Assembly: GCA_938020565.1 (NCBI GenBank)
Contig: CALIHP010000060.1
Location: 29,019-93,018 of the forward strand
DNA from: an uncultured Anaerolineaceae bacterium
GTDB taxonomy: Bacteria > Chloroflexota > Anaerolineae > Anaerolineales > Anaerolineaceae
DNA: 64,000 bases
Direction of reading: 5' to 3'
Positions 8,732 to 17,083 of this stretch are shown here, in pieces. Each line of letters begins with the position of its first letter. The stretch's first letter is position 1. The notes under the pieces were generated by a model. It saw nothing but the letters and a program-made list of their open reading frames with translations, did no database searches and was not told where the DNA came from. The position numbers and the translations under genes are program-made.

Positions 8732-9690
8732 GAGATCCTCCGCTGTTTCAGCAGCTCCAGAGCCGCGCATTGAATACCGCTGGCGCTGATGCCGTAATGA
8801 TTGAATAATTCCGTCTGGCTGCCGGTTACGAGCTCTTCATGCGGAAAGGCGATGATCTTCATCGGTTTGAAGATACGGTTCTGCATGAGCAGAGCGGCGA
8901 CAAAGGCGCCCGCGCCGCCGTTGACGGAATGTTCTTCGACGGTGACGATCGCTTTCGCGGCGGCCGCCATTTCAAGAACGGTCTGGGTATCGAACGGATT
9001 CAGCGTGTGCATGCTGATCAGGCCGCAGCGGATCCCCTGATCCCGAAGCTCGATCGCGGCTTCGTACGCCGGCCAGAGCGGTTCGCCGGTCGCGACGATC
9101 AGCAGGTCGTTCCCCTTGGAAAGGACGGAGGCTTTCCCGATCTGGATTTCGGCGGCGGAAGAATGTATCTTCGGCATGACTTTTTTCCCGAAGCGGATAT
9201 AAACGGGGCGGGGGTTCTCGGCGTAGGATCGGATCGCGGCTTCGGTTTCGGCGTTATCCGCCGGAACGATCAGATCGATACCCGGAATTGCCATGAGAAC
9301 AGCCAGGTCGTGGAGCGAGTGATGGGTTGCGCCTAAGCCGCCGTAGCTGGCGCCGGAGCTGATCCCGATCAGTGCGACAGGGTTTTTTGAATACGCGACG
9401 TCATTTTTTACTTGTTCGAGGGCGCGCGCGGATAAAAAGCTTCCGGGTGAGATGGTGAAAACCTTCTTGCCGCAGGAAGCCAGCCCGGCCGAAATCCCGA
9501 CGGAATCCTGTTCCGCGATCCCGACTTCGACGACCTGATCCTTGAATTTCTGAGCGAAGCCGGTGACTTTCCCCGATCCACGCGAGTCGCTCGTCACGAG
9601 CAATAAATCCGGATCCGTTTCCGCCAGGGCGGATAGTACGGACGCCATGCAGTCTAAATTGGTCATTCCGAGTTCTAAGGAGCGGTTCAT
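8728..9690 (-). CDS. Transketolase C-terminal subunit (split transketolase)
   Basis: Second half of a two-subunit transketolase. It contains the pyrimidine-binding domain (about residues 5-165) with the E-Q-D-S-V-G-I-S-A-G segment, whose Glu activates thiamine diphosphate, and the C-terminal transketolase domain (about 190-310). The start was set at ATG 9690, which overlaps the stop of the N-terminal subunit as ATGA and is preceded by AGAAAGGAAA. An upstream in-frame start would fall inside the partner gene. The product is 320 residues. Split transketolases are common in catabolic operons separate from the pentose-phosphate pathway. The acceptor and donor sugars here are unknown. Confidence 0.9.
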   Translation of the reverse strand: MNRSLELGMTNLDCMASVLSALAETDPDLLLVTSDSRGSGKVTGFAQKFKDQVVEVGIAEQDSVGISAGLASCGKKVFTISPGSFLSARALEQVKNDVAYSKNPVALIGISSGASYGGLGATHHSLHDLAVLMAIPGIDLIVPADNAETEAAIRSYAENPRPVYIRFGKKVMPKIHSSAAEIQIGKASVLSKGNDLLIVATGEPLWPAYEAAIELRDQGIRCGLISMHTLNPFDTQTVLEMAAAAKAIVTVEEHSVNGGAGAFVAALLMQNRIFKPMKIIAFPHEELVTGSQTELFNHYGISASGIQCAALELLKQRRIS

Positions 9691-10514
9691 GCGTATGATT
9701 TCCTTTCTGAATCCAATTCGCGCAGCGCTTCGGACATCTGGTCCGGGGAAGGGACGCCATGGTGCCATTTGGCCTGATTTTCCATGAAGCTGACGCCTTT
9801 TCCTTTAATCGTATGCGCGATGATCAGGCTTGGCTTTCCTTTTTCGAACGGGACGGCGCGGAAGGCCCTGATCAGCTCGGTGAGATCATGGCCGTCGACT
9901 TCACGGATCGAATATCCGAACGATTTAAATTTATCGCTGAGCGGTTCCAGCGCCATGACGTTTTCGGTCGGCCCGGATATCTGAAGCCCGTTGCGATCAA
10001 CGATGACGACCAGGTTGTCCAGCTTGTAATTTGCTGCCGCCATGGAGGCTTCCCAGTTTGAGCCTTCGGCTAATTCGCCGTCGCCCAGGAGGACGAAAAC
10101 CCGATAGGGACGCCGGTCGATTTTCCCTGCGATCGCTGTCCCGACGCCGATCGGGAGTCCATGCCCAAGCGCGCCGGTGTTCTGCTCAACGCCGGGAATT
10201 TCCCGGGTCGGATGACCTGCCGCGGGAGACAGGTATGCGCAGACTTTCGACGTCCATTCGCGCGGCATGAAGCCTCTTTCCGCTAATACGGCGTAGAGCG
10301 CTTCCGCGGAATGGCCTTTCGATTGGATATATCGATCGCGATCTGGATTGTTGATGTCGGCGGGTGTGATATTGAGGATTTCGTTGTAAAGAACGTTCAA
10401 AATATCGATACAGGAAAGGTCCCCGCCCGTATGTCCGGCATTGGCTTCCGTGATGATTTTCAGCGTGTCTTCGCGATAGGAGATTGATTTCTCTTTTAGT
10501 TTGGCGATATCCAT
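9687..10514 (-). CDS. Transketolase N-terminal subunit (split transketolase)
   Basis: First half of transketolase, with the thiamine-diphosphate pyrophosphate-binding domain. Visible elements are the H-T-G-G-D-L-S motif near residue 28, the G-S/A-L-G-H-G-L-P block near 118 and the cofactor motif GDGELAEGSNWEA followed by N-L-V-V-I-V-D-R-N (about 145-175). A conserved His region (IKGKGVSFME) lies near 240. At 275 residues it matches stand-alone N subunits. It is the promoter-proximal gene of the nine-gene sugar operon and overlaps the C subunit by 4 bases, consistent with equimolar synthesis. Confidence 0.92.
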   Translation of the reverse strand: MDIAKLKEKSISYREDTLKIITEANAGHTGGDLSCIDILNVLYNEILNITPADINNPDRDRYIQSKGHSAEALYAVLAERGFMPREWTSKVCAYLSPAAGHPTREIPGVEQNTGALGHGLPIGVGTAIAGKIDRRPYRVFVLLGDGELAEGSNWEASMAAANYKLDNLVVIVDRNGLQISGPTENVMALEPLSDKFKSFGYSIREVDGHDLTELIRAFRAVPFEKGKPSLIIAHTIKGKGVSFMENQAKWHHGVPSPDQMSEALRELDSERKSYA

Positions 10515-10534
10515 ATTCCTTAGATCCTATCTGT

Positions 10535-10563
10535 GTTATAATCAACCTTGAATTTTTATTCAA
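10535..10563 (-). promoter_or_regulatory. Promoter of the sugar operon
   Basis: On the minus strand TTGAAT (10563-10558) and TATAAC (10540-10535) are separated by exactly 17 bases, about 20 bases before the transketolase start codon. The -35 box is one arm of the palindrome at 10548-10563, so a bound regulator would compete with RNA polymerase. Confidence 0.65.
10548..10563. promoter_or_regulatory. Palindromic operator O1 of the SorC-type regulator (predicted)
   Basis: TTGAATTTTTATTCAA is an interrupted palindrome (TTGAAT / ATTCAA). A near-identical copy lies at 10625-10640. It overlaps the -35 region and spacer of the sugar-operon promoter, a classic repression position. Confidence 0.6.
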
Positions 10564-10624
10564 AGTTGCTCAGTTATTCTATGTGTATTATGATAACGGA
10601 GTCTCATTGAATAATAAGACGTAA

Positions 10625-10640
10625 ATGAATATTTATTCAA
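10625..10640. promoter_or_regulatory. Palindromic operator O2 of the SorC-type regulator (predicted)
   Basis: ATGAATATTTATTCAA shares 14 of 16 positions with O1, with centres 77 bases apart (about seven helical turns). That spacing fits tetrameric SorC-family repressors that bridge two sites. An extra half-site TTGAAT lies at 10607-10612. It also sits upstream of the regulator gene and could serve autoregulation. Confidence 0.55.
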
Positions 10641-10729
10641 ATCTTGCGGACTTCGTTACATCTGTCATGAAACGGCTATGACAACGTTATGAGCCGGAGG
10701 GGAGAACGCTGTAAAGAAGGGAATACGGG

Positions 10730-11689
10730 ATGGGAAACCGGGAGGATCCAAGGCTGATTGCGCGGGTAGCGCGTTTATATTATGAAAAGAAAATCCGGCA
10801 GAGCGAAATCGCGGAGCAGCTGGGTCTGTCGCAGGCGGCTGTTTCTCGATTGCTTTCATTGGGCGAAAAGGAGGGAATTATTAAGGTGGTCGTCCAGATT
10901 CCCCGCGGCGTATATACTGACATGGAGGAGCGTTTAGCGGCGAAGTTCCATCTGAAAGATGTTGTTATTGCCGATTGTTCGGTGGATCGGGAGAGCCCGG
11001 CGATGATCCGCGAAATCGGGATTTGCGCGGCGTCGTATGTTGAAAATATTCTGCGTCCCAATGACGTGATCGGGCTGTCTTCATGGAGTACGGCGCTGTT
11101 GGCGATGGTTGACGCGATGGCCCCGGTTCATCGTAAGCCGGGGATTCAGGTCGTTCAGATTCTTGGGGGCCTGGGGACGGCGAGCGCACAGAATCAGTCG
11201 ACTTATTTAGCGAACCGTCTTTCGAATCTTGTGAATGGGCCGGCGTATTTCCTGCCGCTTCCGGCGGTGGTATTGTCCAGGGAGGCGTATCAGGCGCTGA
11301 TTACGGATAAATCGGTGTGCAATGTTTTGGATAAGTTTTCCTCGGTGAATACGGCGCTGGTGGGGATCGGGGACATGAATCCGTCGAGCTTGTTGTCCGC
11401 GAGCGGGAACGTGCTGTCGGAGAAGGATTTGAAGCTGCTGTCCAGGAATGGGGCGGTTGGGGATATTTTGCTGCGTTTTTTTGATCGGCACGGGGTCGAG
11501 CTGGATGAGAACCTGCTGACGAACTATGTGATCTCGATGAGCTTATCGCAGCTGCGGAACGTCGAGCGGGCGATTGGAATTGCCGGCGGACTGCGGAAGT
11601 TTGAAGCGATTCGCGGGGCGCTGCGCGGGCGGTTGATTAATATCCTGATTACCGACCAGTTTACGGCGGAGCGGTTGCTGAATGATTAA
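10730..11689 (+). CDS. SorC-family sugar-sensing transcriptional regulator
   Basis: Cytoplasmic DNA-binding repressor or activator with an N-terminal helix-turn-helix (about residues 10-50, IRQSEIAEQLGLSQAAVSRLL) and a C-terminal SorC sugar-phosphate-binding domain (about 60-318) with the ILGGLGTA and GIAGG motifs. The length of 319 residues is normal. It is divergent from the sugar operon and separated by 215 bases holding two palindromes. It is therefore the likely regulator of that operon, with a phosphorylated pathway intermediate as inducer, as is usual in the family. Which ligand it binds cannot be read from the sequence. Confidence 0.92.
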   Translation: MGNREDPRLIARVARLYYEKKIRQSEIAEQLGLSQAAVSRLLSLGEKEGIIKVVVQIPRGVYTDMEERLAAKFHLKDVVIADCSVDRESPAMIREIGICAASYVENILRPNDVIGLSSWSTALLAMVDAMAPVHRKPGIQVVQILGGLGTASAQNQSTYLANRLSNLVNGPAYFLPLPAVVLSREAYQALITDKSVCNVLDKFSSVNTALVGIGDMNPSSLLSASGNVLSEKDLKLLSRNGAVGDILLRFFDRHGVELDENLLTNYVISMSLSQLRNVERAIGIAGGLRKFEAIRGALRGRLINILITDQFTAERLLND

Positions 11690-11703
11690 GGGCGCGGATA
11701 TCT

Positions 11704-11744
11704 GAGAATAGCCTTGATCCGGTATCGTATATAGGCTTATTCTC
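11704..11744 (+). terminator. Stem-loop after the SorC-family gene
   Basis: GAGAATAGCCT (11704-11714) pairs with AGGCTTATTCTC (11733-11744) with one bulged base and an 18-base loop. There is no T-tract after it, so it may be a weak terminator or a processing structure before der. Confidence 0.4.
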
Positions 11745-11872
11745 ATGCCTTCCCCGGCGCATTCGCGGCGCTGAAGCGAAAGCTTGGTAAAATTATCGCG
11801 GCATCGGCGCCTTTCGCGCTGATTGTACATAGCAGAGGTCAGGATCCATTCGGGTTCGTGGAAGCAGGGAAA

Positions 11873-13237
11873 ATGAAGAGACCAGTCGTCGCTCTCGTGG
11901 GGCGGCCAAACGTGGGGAAAAGTACGATTTTCAACCGATTAACCGGAACGCGCGATGCGATTATCGACGACGTTCCCGGGACGACGCGGGATCGGCTTTT
12001 TGGTGTCGGCGAATGGGTCGGGGTTGAATTTGACCTGATTGACACGGGCGGGATCGATCCGGAGCCAGGCGGCCAGAAAAAGCCGCTTTCGATTGGGTCC
12101 GCCGATTTTGTTGCTGAAATAAAACAGCAGGCGCTCTTAGCGGTCGAGGAAGCCGACGTCGTTTTATTCGTCGTCGACGCGATTTCCGGCGTTACGCCGT
12201 CGGATCGGGAGATCGCCGGAATTCTGCGAAGGGTGCAAAAAACGTTGGACGGGATCGTTCGTCCGCCTGTTTTGCTGGTTGCGAATAAGGCGGACTCCGC
12301 GAATATTCGCGAAAATGTGCATGATTTTTATGAATTAGGCATGGGTAAACCGTATCCGATTTCCGCAATTCATGGAACGGAGACGGGTGATCTGCTGGAT
12401 GCGATGATCGAGTTATTTCCGGACCCGGTCCCGGAGGACGACGACGATTCCGTCAAGATCGCGATCGTCGGGAAGCCGAACGTCGGTAAATCGAGCCTGC
12501 TGAACCGGCTGGTCGGCGAAGATCGCGTGATCGTCAGCAGCATCGCCGGAACAACGCGCGATGCGATTGATACCAGGATCGAATTTAACGGCGCCCCGAT
12601 TACGCTGATCGATACGGCCGGAATCCGCCGCCGCGGAAAAATCGAACGCGGCGTCGAAAAATACTCTGTCTTAAGATCGATGCGATCGATTGAGAAGGCA
12701 GACGTTGCGCTGCTGGTGATCGACGCGATCGAAGGTATTTCGGTTCAGGACGCGCATATCGCAGGGTATATTCTCGAAGAATGGAAAAGCGTCGTCGTCG
12801 TCGTCAATAAATGGGACGCGATCGAAAAAGATACGTATACCATGCAGAAGATGACCGAGCGGATCCGCCGCGAATTGAATTTCATGGATTACGTGCCGAT
12901 CCTGTTTATTTCGGCGAAAACGAATCAACGCGTCAATCAGGTCCTTCCCATGGCGCTTCAGGTTCAGGAGGAACGCGTCGCGCGGATTCCGACTTCCGCG
13001 CTGAACGAAATTATTCATCAGGCGCAGGACGAACATCACGCGACTTCGAAAACCGGTCGGTCGCTTTCGATATATTACGCAACCCAGGTGCGTTCGGATC
13101 CCCCGACGTTCATGCTGTACTGCAATGATCCGAAGCTGGCGCATTTTACTTATACGCGCTACCTGATGAATCGGATCCGCGCTCGTTTCGGGTTCGTTGG
13201 AACGCCGATCCGGATCGTCTATAAAGCGCGGCGATAA
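11873..13237 (+). CDS. der: Ribosome-assembly GTPase Der (EngA)
   Basis: Essential GTPase with two tandem G domains that acts in 50S ribosomal subunit maturation. The first domain has GRPNVGKST, DTGG and NKAD. The second has GKPNVGKSS near residue 200, DTAG and NKWD. A C-terminal KH-like domain ends in RPIRIVYKARR-like sequence (TPIRIVYKARR). I chose the ATG at 11873 because the family begins a few residues before the first P-loop. A GTG at 11858 is an alternative that would add five residues. The product from 11873 is 454 residues, a normal length. It precedes the signal peptidase I gene. Confidence 0.96.
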   Translation: MKRPVVALVGRPNVGKSTIFNRLTGTRDAIIDDVPGTTRDRLFGVGEWVGVEFDLIDTGGIDPEPGGQKKPLSIGSADFVAEIKQQALLAVEEADVVLFVVDAISGVTPSDREIAGILRRVQKTLDGIVRPPVLLVANKADSANIRENVHDFYELGMGKPYPISAIHGTETGDLLDAMIELFPDPVPEDDDDSVKIAIVGKPNVGKSSLLNRLVGEDRVIVSSIAGTTRDAIDTRIEFNGAPITLIDTAGIRRRGKIERGVEKYSVLRSMRSIEKADVALLVIDAIEGISVQDAHIAGYILEEWKSVVVVVNKWDAIEKDTYTMQKMTERIRRELNFMDYVPILFISAKTNQRVNQVLPMALQVQEERVARIPTSALNEIIHQAQDEHHATSKTGRSLSIYYATQVRSDPPTFMLYCNDPKLAHFTYTRYLMNRIRARFGFVGTPIRIVYKARR

Positions 13238-13327
13238 ATTAAATGCATGAATGATTCAATCCTGTTGGATAGCTTTTGCGCGAAACCGGATTAGAATTAA
13301 TAATAAGAAGAATTGAGAACCGATAAC

Positions 13328-13897
13328 ATGAGCAAAAGTAAGAAAACCGAAACGAAGAAAAAAACCGCCATGGAAAACGTTATCGATTGGGTCGTGACGA
13401 TTGTTATGGGGCTTGCTCTGTATTTTGCGATTGATTTCTGTATTGGGCGGGTACGCGTTGAGGGGATCAGCATGGATACGACGTTTTCGGAAGGTCAGCT
13501 CCTGATGGTCAATAAGCTGAATTATCGTTTTAACGAGCCGACACGGGGCGACGTCGTCGTTTTTAAGTCCCCGGTTGAACCGGAAAAAGAGTATATTAAA
13601 CGTCTGATCGGGCTTCCCGGCGATACGATCGCGATTCATGAAAATCAGCTGTATATCAACGGCGCTGCCATCGATGAACCGTATCTGCATGAAGCGATGA
13701 CGTATGATTTTGAGGAATGGGTCGTTCCCGAGGGCATGTATTTCGCGCTGGGAGATAATCGGAACCATTCATTCGATTCGCATAGTTGGGGCGGCGTCCC
13801 GCGCGAGAACCTGGTCGGGAACGCGTTTTTCCGCTATTGGCCGCTGAACCGGATTGGGACGATCGGGTATGAGATCGCGGTATCGCCTTCGGAATAA
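13328..13897 (+). CDS. lepB: Signal peptidase I
   Basis: Membrane serine protease that removes signal peptides from exported proteins (S26 family, Ser/Lys dyad). A single N-terminal membrane segment (about residues 17-37) is followed by the catalytic Ser in G-I-S-M-D near residue 46 and the general-base Lys in E-Y-I-K-R-L-I-G-L-P-G-D near residue 85. The C-terminal GDNRNHSFDSHSWG box is clear. ATG 13328 was preferred over the in-frame TTG at 13313. The resulting 189 residues match Gram-positive-type enzymes. It lies 90 bases after der. Confidence 0.95.
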   Translation: MSKSKKTETKKKTAMENVIDWVVTIVMGLALYFAIDFCIGRVRVEGISMDTTFSEGQLLMVNKLNYRFNEPTRGDVVVFKSPVEPEKEYIKRLIGLPGDTIAIHENQLYINGAAIDEPYLHEAMTYDFEEWVVPEGMYFALGDNRNHSFDSHSWGGVPRENLVGNAFFRYWPLNRIGTIGYEIAVSPSE

Positions 13898-13921
13898 AGC
13901 GGGGCAGGAGTTATAACGGAA

Positions 13922-14233
13922 ATGGAAAGCGAGTCTTTAGATTCACGCGTTGAAGAATTCTGCTCGGAATGCCAGGTGGGGATACTGCGATATCGGACGG
14001 CGACGTATTACACGTGGATTGGCGATGAAGTGATCATGGTCCCGAATTTCCCATGCTGGATTTGCGACGTCTGTGGGAGACGGGAATGGGACGCGGCTGC
14101 GCTGCGCAGCCTGCGAGCTATTTTACGCCCCGACGCAGAAAATATCATGAACGCAAAAAACCGCTTCAATGCGTCGAAAGAGGCCAAGGCGCGTCCGGAA
14201 AAGAAACGTGTCCGGCGCGTCGCCCGCTCGTAG
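13922..14233 (+). CDS. YgiT-type zinc-finger protein
   Basis: Small 103-residue protein with two Cys pairs, C-S-E-C at about 14-17 and C-D-V-C at about 43-46. They form a zinc ribbon like that of YgiT/MqsA N-terminal domains, with the typical PCWICDVCGRREWD ending. The basic C-terminal tail (residues 78-103, rich in Lys and Arg) could bind nucleic acid. YgiT-like domains are often toxin-antitoxin antitoxins, but no toxin gene is adjacent. It follows signal peptidase by 24 bases and probably shares its transcript. Function not established. Confidence 0.75.
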   Translation: MESESLDSRVEEFCSECQVGILRYRTATYYTWIGDEVIMVPNFPCWICDVCGRREWDAAALRSLRAILRPDAENIMNAKNRFNASKEAKARPEKKRVRRVARS

Positions 14234-14251
14234 GCGGGAATAAAAGATTCG

Positions 14252-15613
14252 CTAACCGCCGTTCGTTTCCGCCGCCGCGTCGCTCCCGGCGGTTTCGTTT
14301 TCATACTCGTTCGCGTCTTCCGATTCGCTTCCGCCGCCGTCGTCCGTCATCGGCAGCGCGATAACGCCTCCGTCGTCGACCGGCGAAGCGAGCGCGATAT
14401 CGAAGTCGTTCGATTTGCAGCGGTCCGTCATCGTGTTCGCGTTGGCCATGGCGATCGCGTCATCCGGGATATTCTGCGTGATCTGCCTGACAATTTCGGT
14501 CGCTTCGGTGCAGTTCCCGCTGCGCGCCATGACCAGTCCATACATCGAATACAGCTCGGGGACCCGATTATTATAGGAAATCGGGATCCCTTCAATCATG
14601 GTACCGGAAGGCGTCATCCCGCCGTATATCGCGAGGCGGAAATTCTTGACCGCGTCGTTGTATTTTCCGGACATGTAATATTGGATCCCCAGATTCCAGT
14701 AAAACATCGTCTCTTCCGGGTCGAGGTCGATCGCGTCTTCAGCCTGCTGGATCGCTTTCGCGTATTCGCCGTTCCCGCTGTAGGTTCGGGAAATATAGTA
14801 AGGCGCCCAGGGGTCGTACGGGTTCAGCGATCGGGCGCGCTCAAACGCGGTAATCGCTTCGGTCGTCTGGTCCGCCGCGCGCAGGTTCCGTCCCAGCGCC
14901 AGGAATAGTTCCGCGATATTCGGGTTGATTGAAATCGCGATCTGAAATTCGTTAATCGCTTCTTCATAGTTCCCGGTAATTTCGAGGAGCAACCCGCGGG
15001 CGCGGTGCGCTTCCATCGTATCGCTTCCGTACTCGATCGCTTTCCGGGACGCGTCGGTCGCTTTTTCAAGCGTCGCCAGCGATTCCTTTTCGTTAAATTC
15101 ATTGACGTAAGCTTCCGTCATGTAGGCGTATAGGAGCGGGTTCGTCGGGTCGATCTCCGAAGCGCGCTGGAAAGCGGCTTCGGCGTCCAGATAATTTCCA
15201 AGCTCTCCCAGCGCCCACCCTCGGATCGCGTGCGCGACGGGGTTATTTCCGTTCAGGAGAATCGCGTTTTCGGCGTTCAGGAGCGCGTCTTCGGTATGCC
15301 CTTCGTACATTTCGATTTTCGCGAGATTAACGTAAACGGAAATATCTTTCGGATTCGAGTCGATCGCTTTGTAATACGACTCGATCGCGCGCGCCATCTT
15401 CCCGTCGTTGGCGAATTGCTCCGCTTCAGAAACGAACGCTTCCGGGGGCGTCGTCGGCGTCGCGGTCGGGATGAAAAGCGGCTGCGTTTCGGGAACGACG
15501 GTAACGCTGAAATAAATTCCCAGCGCGGCGACGACCGCGAGAAACGCCAGCCGGATCGGATTTGATCTTTTCCTGCGGTTGTTATAGCTGTAACGTGAGC
15601 CTCTTAAGTACAC
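14252..15613 (-). CDS. Membrane-anchored TPR-repeat protein
   Basis: The 453-residue protein has a basic N-terminus and one membrane segment (about residues 22-42). A Thr/Pro-rich linker with PTATPTTPP follows, then about seven to eight tetratricopeptide repeats (about residues 60-390) with the W-x-L-G / A-x-x-x-Y-x-x-A pattern and D-P-x-N-P turns. The tail is rich in Asp, Glu and Gly (about 405-453). The repeats probably form an extracytoplasmic scaffold for protein contacts. TATPT-type linkers are frequent in Chloroflexota surface proteins, which supports the taxonomic guess. It is convergent with the zinc-finger gene. No partner is evident. Confidence 0.85.
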   Translation of the reverse strand: MYLRGSRYSYNNRRKRSNPIRLAFLAVVAALGIYFSVTVVPETQPLFIPTATPTTPPEAFVSEAEQFANDGKMARAIESYYKAIDSNPKDISVYVNLAKIEMYEGHTEDALLNAENAILLNGNNPVAHAIRGWALGELGNYLDAEAAFQRASEIDPTNPLLYAYMTEAYVNEFNEKESLATLEKATDASRKAIEYGSDTMEAHRARGLLLEITGNYEEAINEFQIAISINPNIAELFLALGRNLRAADQTTEAITAFERARSLNPYDPWAPYYISRTYSGNGEYAKAIQQAEDAIDLDPEETMFYWNLGIQYYMSGKYNDAVKNFRLAIYGGMTPSGTMIEGIPISYNNRVPELYSMYGLVMARSGNCTEATEIVRQITQNIPDDAIAMANANTMTDRCKSNDFDIALASPVDDGGVIALPMTDDGGGSESEDANEYENETAGSDAAAETNGG

Positions 15614-15783
15614 GGCGATTTCCTTCCTGTCGACTGCGAAACTGCGTACAGGCGCTGCCCGATCGTTGAAAAGCTGGCGTCGCCTTGAGCTGCGTCTCGG
15701 AATTTGATTATACCGTCTGCCCCGTTGTTTGTTCCTTAAAAAAATTTTGTTTCATCGACGAGAAAAGATTAGCAGGATTTGGA

Positions 15784-15812
15784 TTCCGTTTTCAGACGAA
15801 AACGTGTATAAT
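15784..15812 (+). promoter_or_regulatory. Promoter of the first BMP-family binding-protein gene
   Basis: TTCCGT (15784-15789) and a consensus TATAAT (15807-15812) are 17 bases apart, 55 bases before the start codon. Confidence 0.6.
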
Positions 15813-15867
15813 TTAAACGGGAAACGGGACGATCCGTTGCCGAATTCAATAAAAAGGAGTTGGTTAT

Positions 15868-16896
15868 ATGAAGAAATTGTTCATTGGCGTATTGGTTGCA
15901 GTGTTGGTCCTCGGCGTTGCGGTTTTCTCGGTCGCGGCTCAGGACGAGATCAAAATCTGTCAGGTGACCGACCTGGGCGGCGTCGACGATAAGTCATTTA
16001 ACGAGACGGCCTGGAACGGGATCAAGATGGCCGAGACTGAATTGGGGATTAAGGGGATCGTCCTCGAATCGAAATCCGACTCGGACTACATGGTCAACAT
16101 CGATCAGTTTATTGACGACGGCTGCGATCTGATTGTTACGGTCGGTTTCATGCTTCAGGAAGCGACGGAGACTGCCGCGACCGATAACCCGGACGTCAAA
16201 TTCTCGATTATTGACTCTGCCGTCGGAATGGACAACGTTGTCGATCAGGTTTTCCAGACGGACGAAGCCGCGTTCCTGGCCGGGTACGCAGCCGCCGCGA
16301 TGACGAAGACCGGGACCGTCGGGACCTACGGCGGTATGTGCATCCCGACCGTTACGATTTTCATGGACGGGTTCGCCCGCGGCGTCGCCTACTATAACGG
16401 TATCAAGGGGACGGAAGTTAAGGTTCTCGGCTGGGACCTCGAAAAACAGGATGGAACCTGCGTCGATTCGTTTGACGATCTCGACAAGGGCAAACAGACG
16501 ACGATCGCGATGATGGACCAGGGCGCGGATATTATCATGCCGGTCGCCGGTCCGGTTGGCGGCGGTACGATCGCGGCGATTGAGGATCGCGGGACCGGTA
16601 TGGTTATCGGCGTCGATTCTGACTGGGCGCTGACCTACCCTGACAGCGCGAAGATCATTCTGACCTCGGTTGTCAAGAAAATGGATGCGACGACGTTGGA
16701 TGTCATCAAGTCGGTCGTCGACGGCAAGTTCGCCGGCGGCAAGGTCGTTGGTACGCTTGCGAATCAGGGCGTTGGGATCGCTCCGTTCCATGAATTTGAC
16801 GCGGAAATTTCGGATGAGCTCAAGGCCGAGCTCGCCGATATTGAAGCGAAGATTATTTCCGGCGATATTACGCTGAACGAAGCGTTCATTCAGTAA
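15868..16896 (+). CDS. BMP-family (PnrA-like) nucleoside-binding protein
   Basis: Extracytoplasmic solute-binding protein of the basic membrane protein family; characterised members bind purine nucleosides. The 342-residue product has a signal peptide ending near AAQD (residues 1-25) without a lipobox Cys. It carries the typical motifs VTDLGGVDDKSFNETAWNG near 32, GCDLIVTVGFM near 90, and a DQGADIIMPVAGP near 210. It has its own promoter and terminator. Its codons are strongly skewed to C- and G-ending forms, so it is probably highly expressed. The downstream ATPase-permease-permease genes are its likely transport partners. Confidence 0.92.
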   Translation: MKKLFIGVLVAVLVLGVAVFSVAAQDEIKICQVTDLGGVDDKSFNETAWNGIKMAETELGIKGIVLESKSDSDYMVNIDQFIDDGCDLIVTVGFMLQEATETAATDNPDVKFSIIDSAVGMDNVVDQVFQTDEAAFLAGYAAAAMTKTGTVGTYGGMCIPTVTIFMDGFARGVAYYNGIKGTEVKVLGWDLEKQDGTCVDSFDDLDKGKQTTIAMMDQGADIIMPVAGPVGGGTIAAIEDRGTGMVIGVDSDWALTYPDSAKIILTSVVKKMDATTLDVIKSVVDGKFAGGKVVGTLANQGVGIAPFHEFDAEISDELKAELADIEAKIISGDITLNEAFIQ

Positions 16897-16923
16897 ATCG
16901 AAATCAAGGAAGCATTTTGAATT

Positions 16924-16950
16924 GGGCGGGGGCGTTCTCCCGCCCTTTTT
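16924..16950 (+). terminator. Rho-independent terminator after the BMP-family gene
   Basis: GGGCGGG (16924-16930) pairs with CCCGCCC (16939-16945), followed directly by TTTTT. It uncouples the binding-protein transcript from the transporter genes downstream. Confidence 0.85.
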
Positions 16951-16994
16951 CAATCGGCCGCATGGACGGGCCCTGTGAGTTGGGTCGAAGAATA

Positions 16995-17023
16995 TCGACA
17001 TTTTCGAAAACTCAAACTATAAT
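16995..17023 (+). promoter_or_regulatory. Promoter of the ATPase-permease-permease operon
   Basis: TCGACA (16995-17000) and TATAAT (17018-17023) have a 17-base spacer, 60 bases before the ATPase start. Confidence 0.6.
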
Positions 17024-17083
17024 TATTGAATGGAAATATAAGGGCTCTCAGTCAGCAAAATATTACGGATGAGGAGTAGAGAA

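Noticed and set aside
15994..17001. 335-residue open frame on the minus strand opposite the first BMP gene
   Set aside because: Antisense shadow created by the strong G/C third-position bias of the highly expressed BMP gene; Arg/Asp/Asn-rich and without any recognisable domain.
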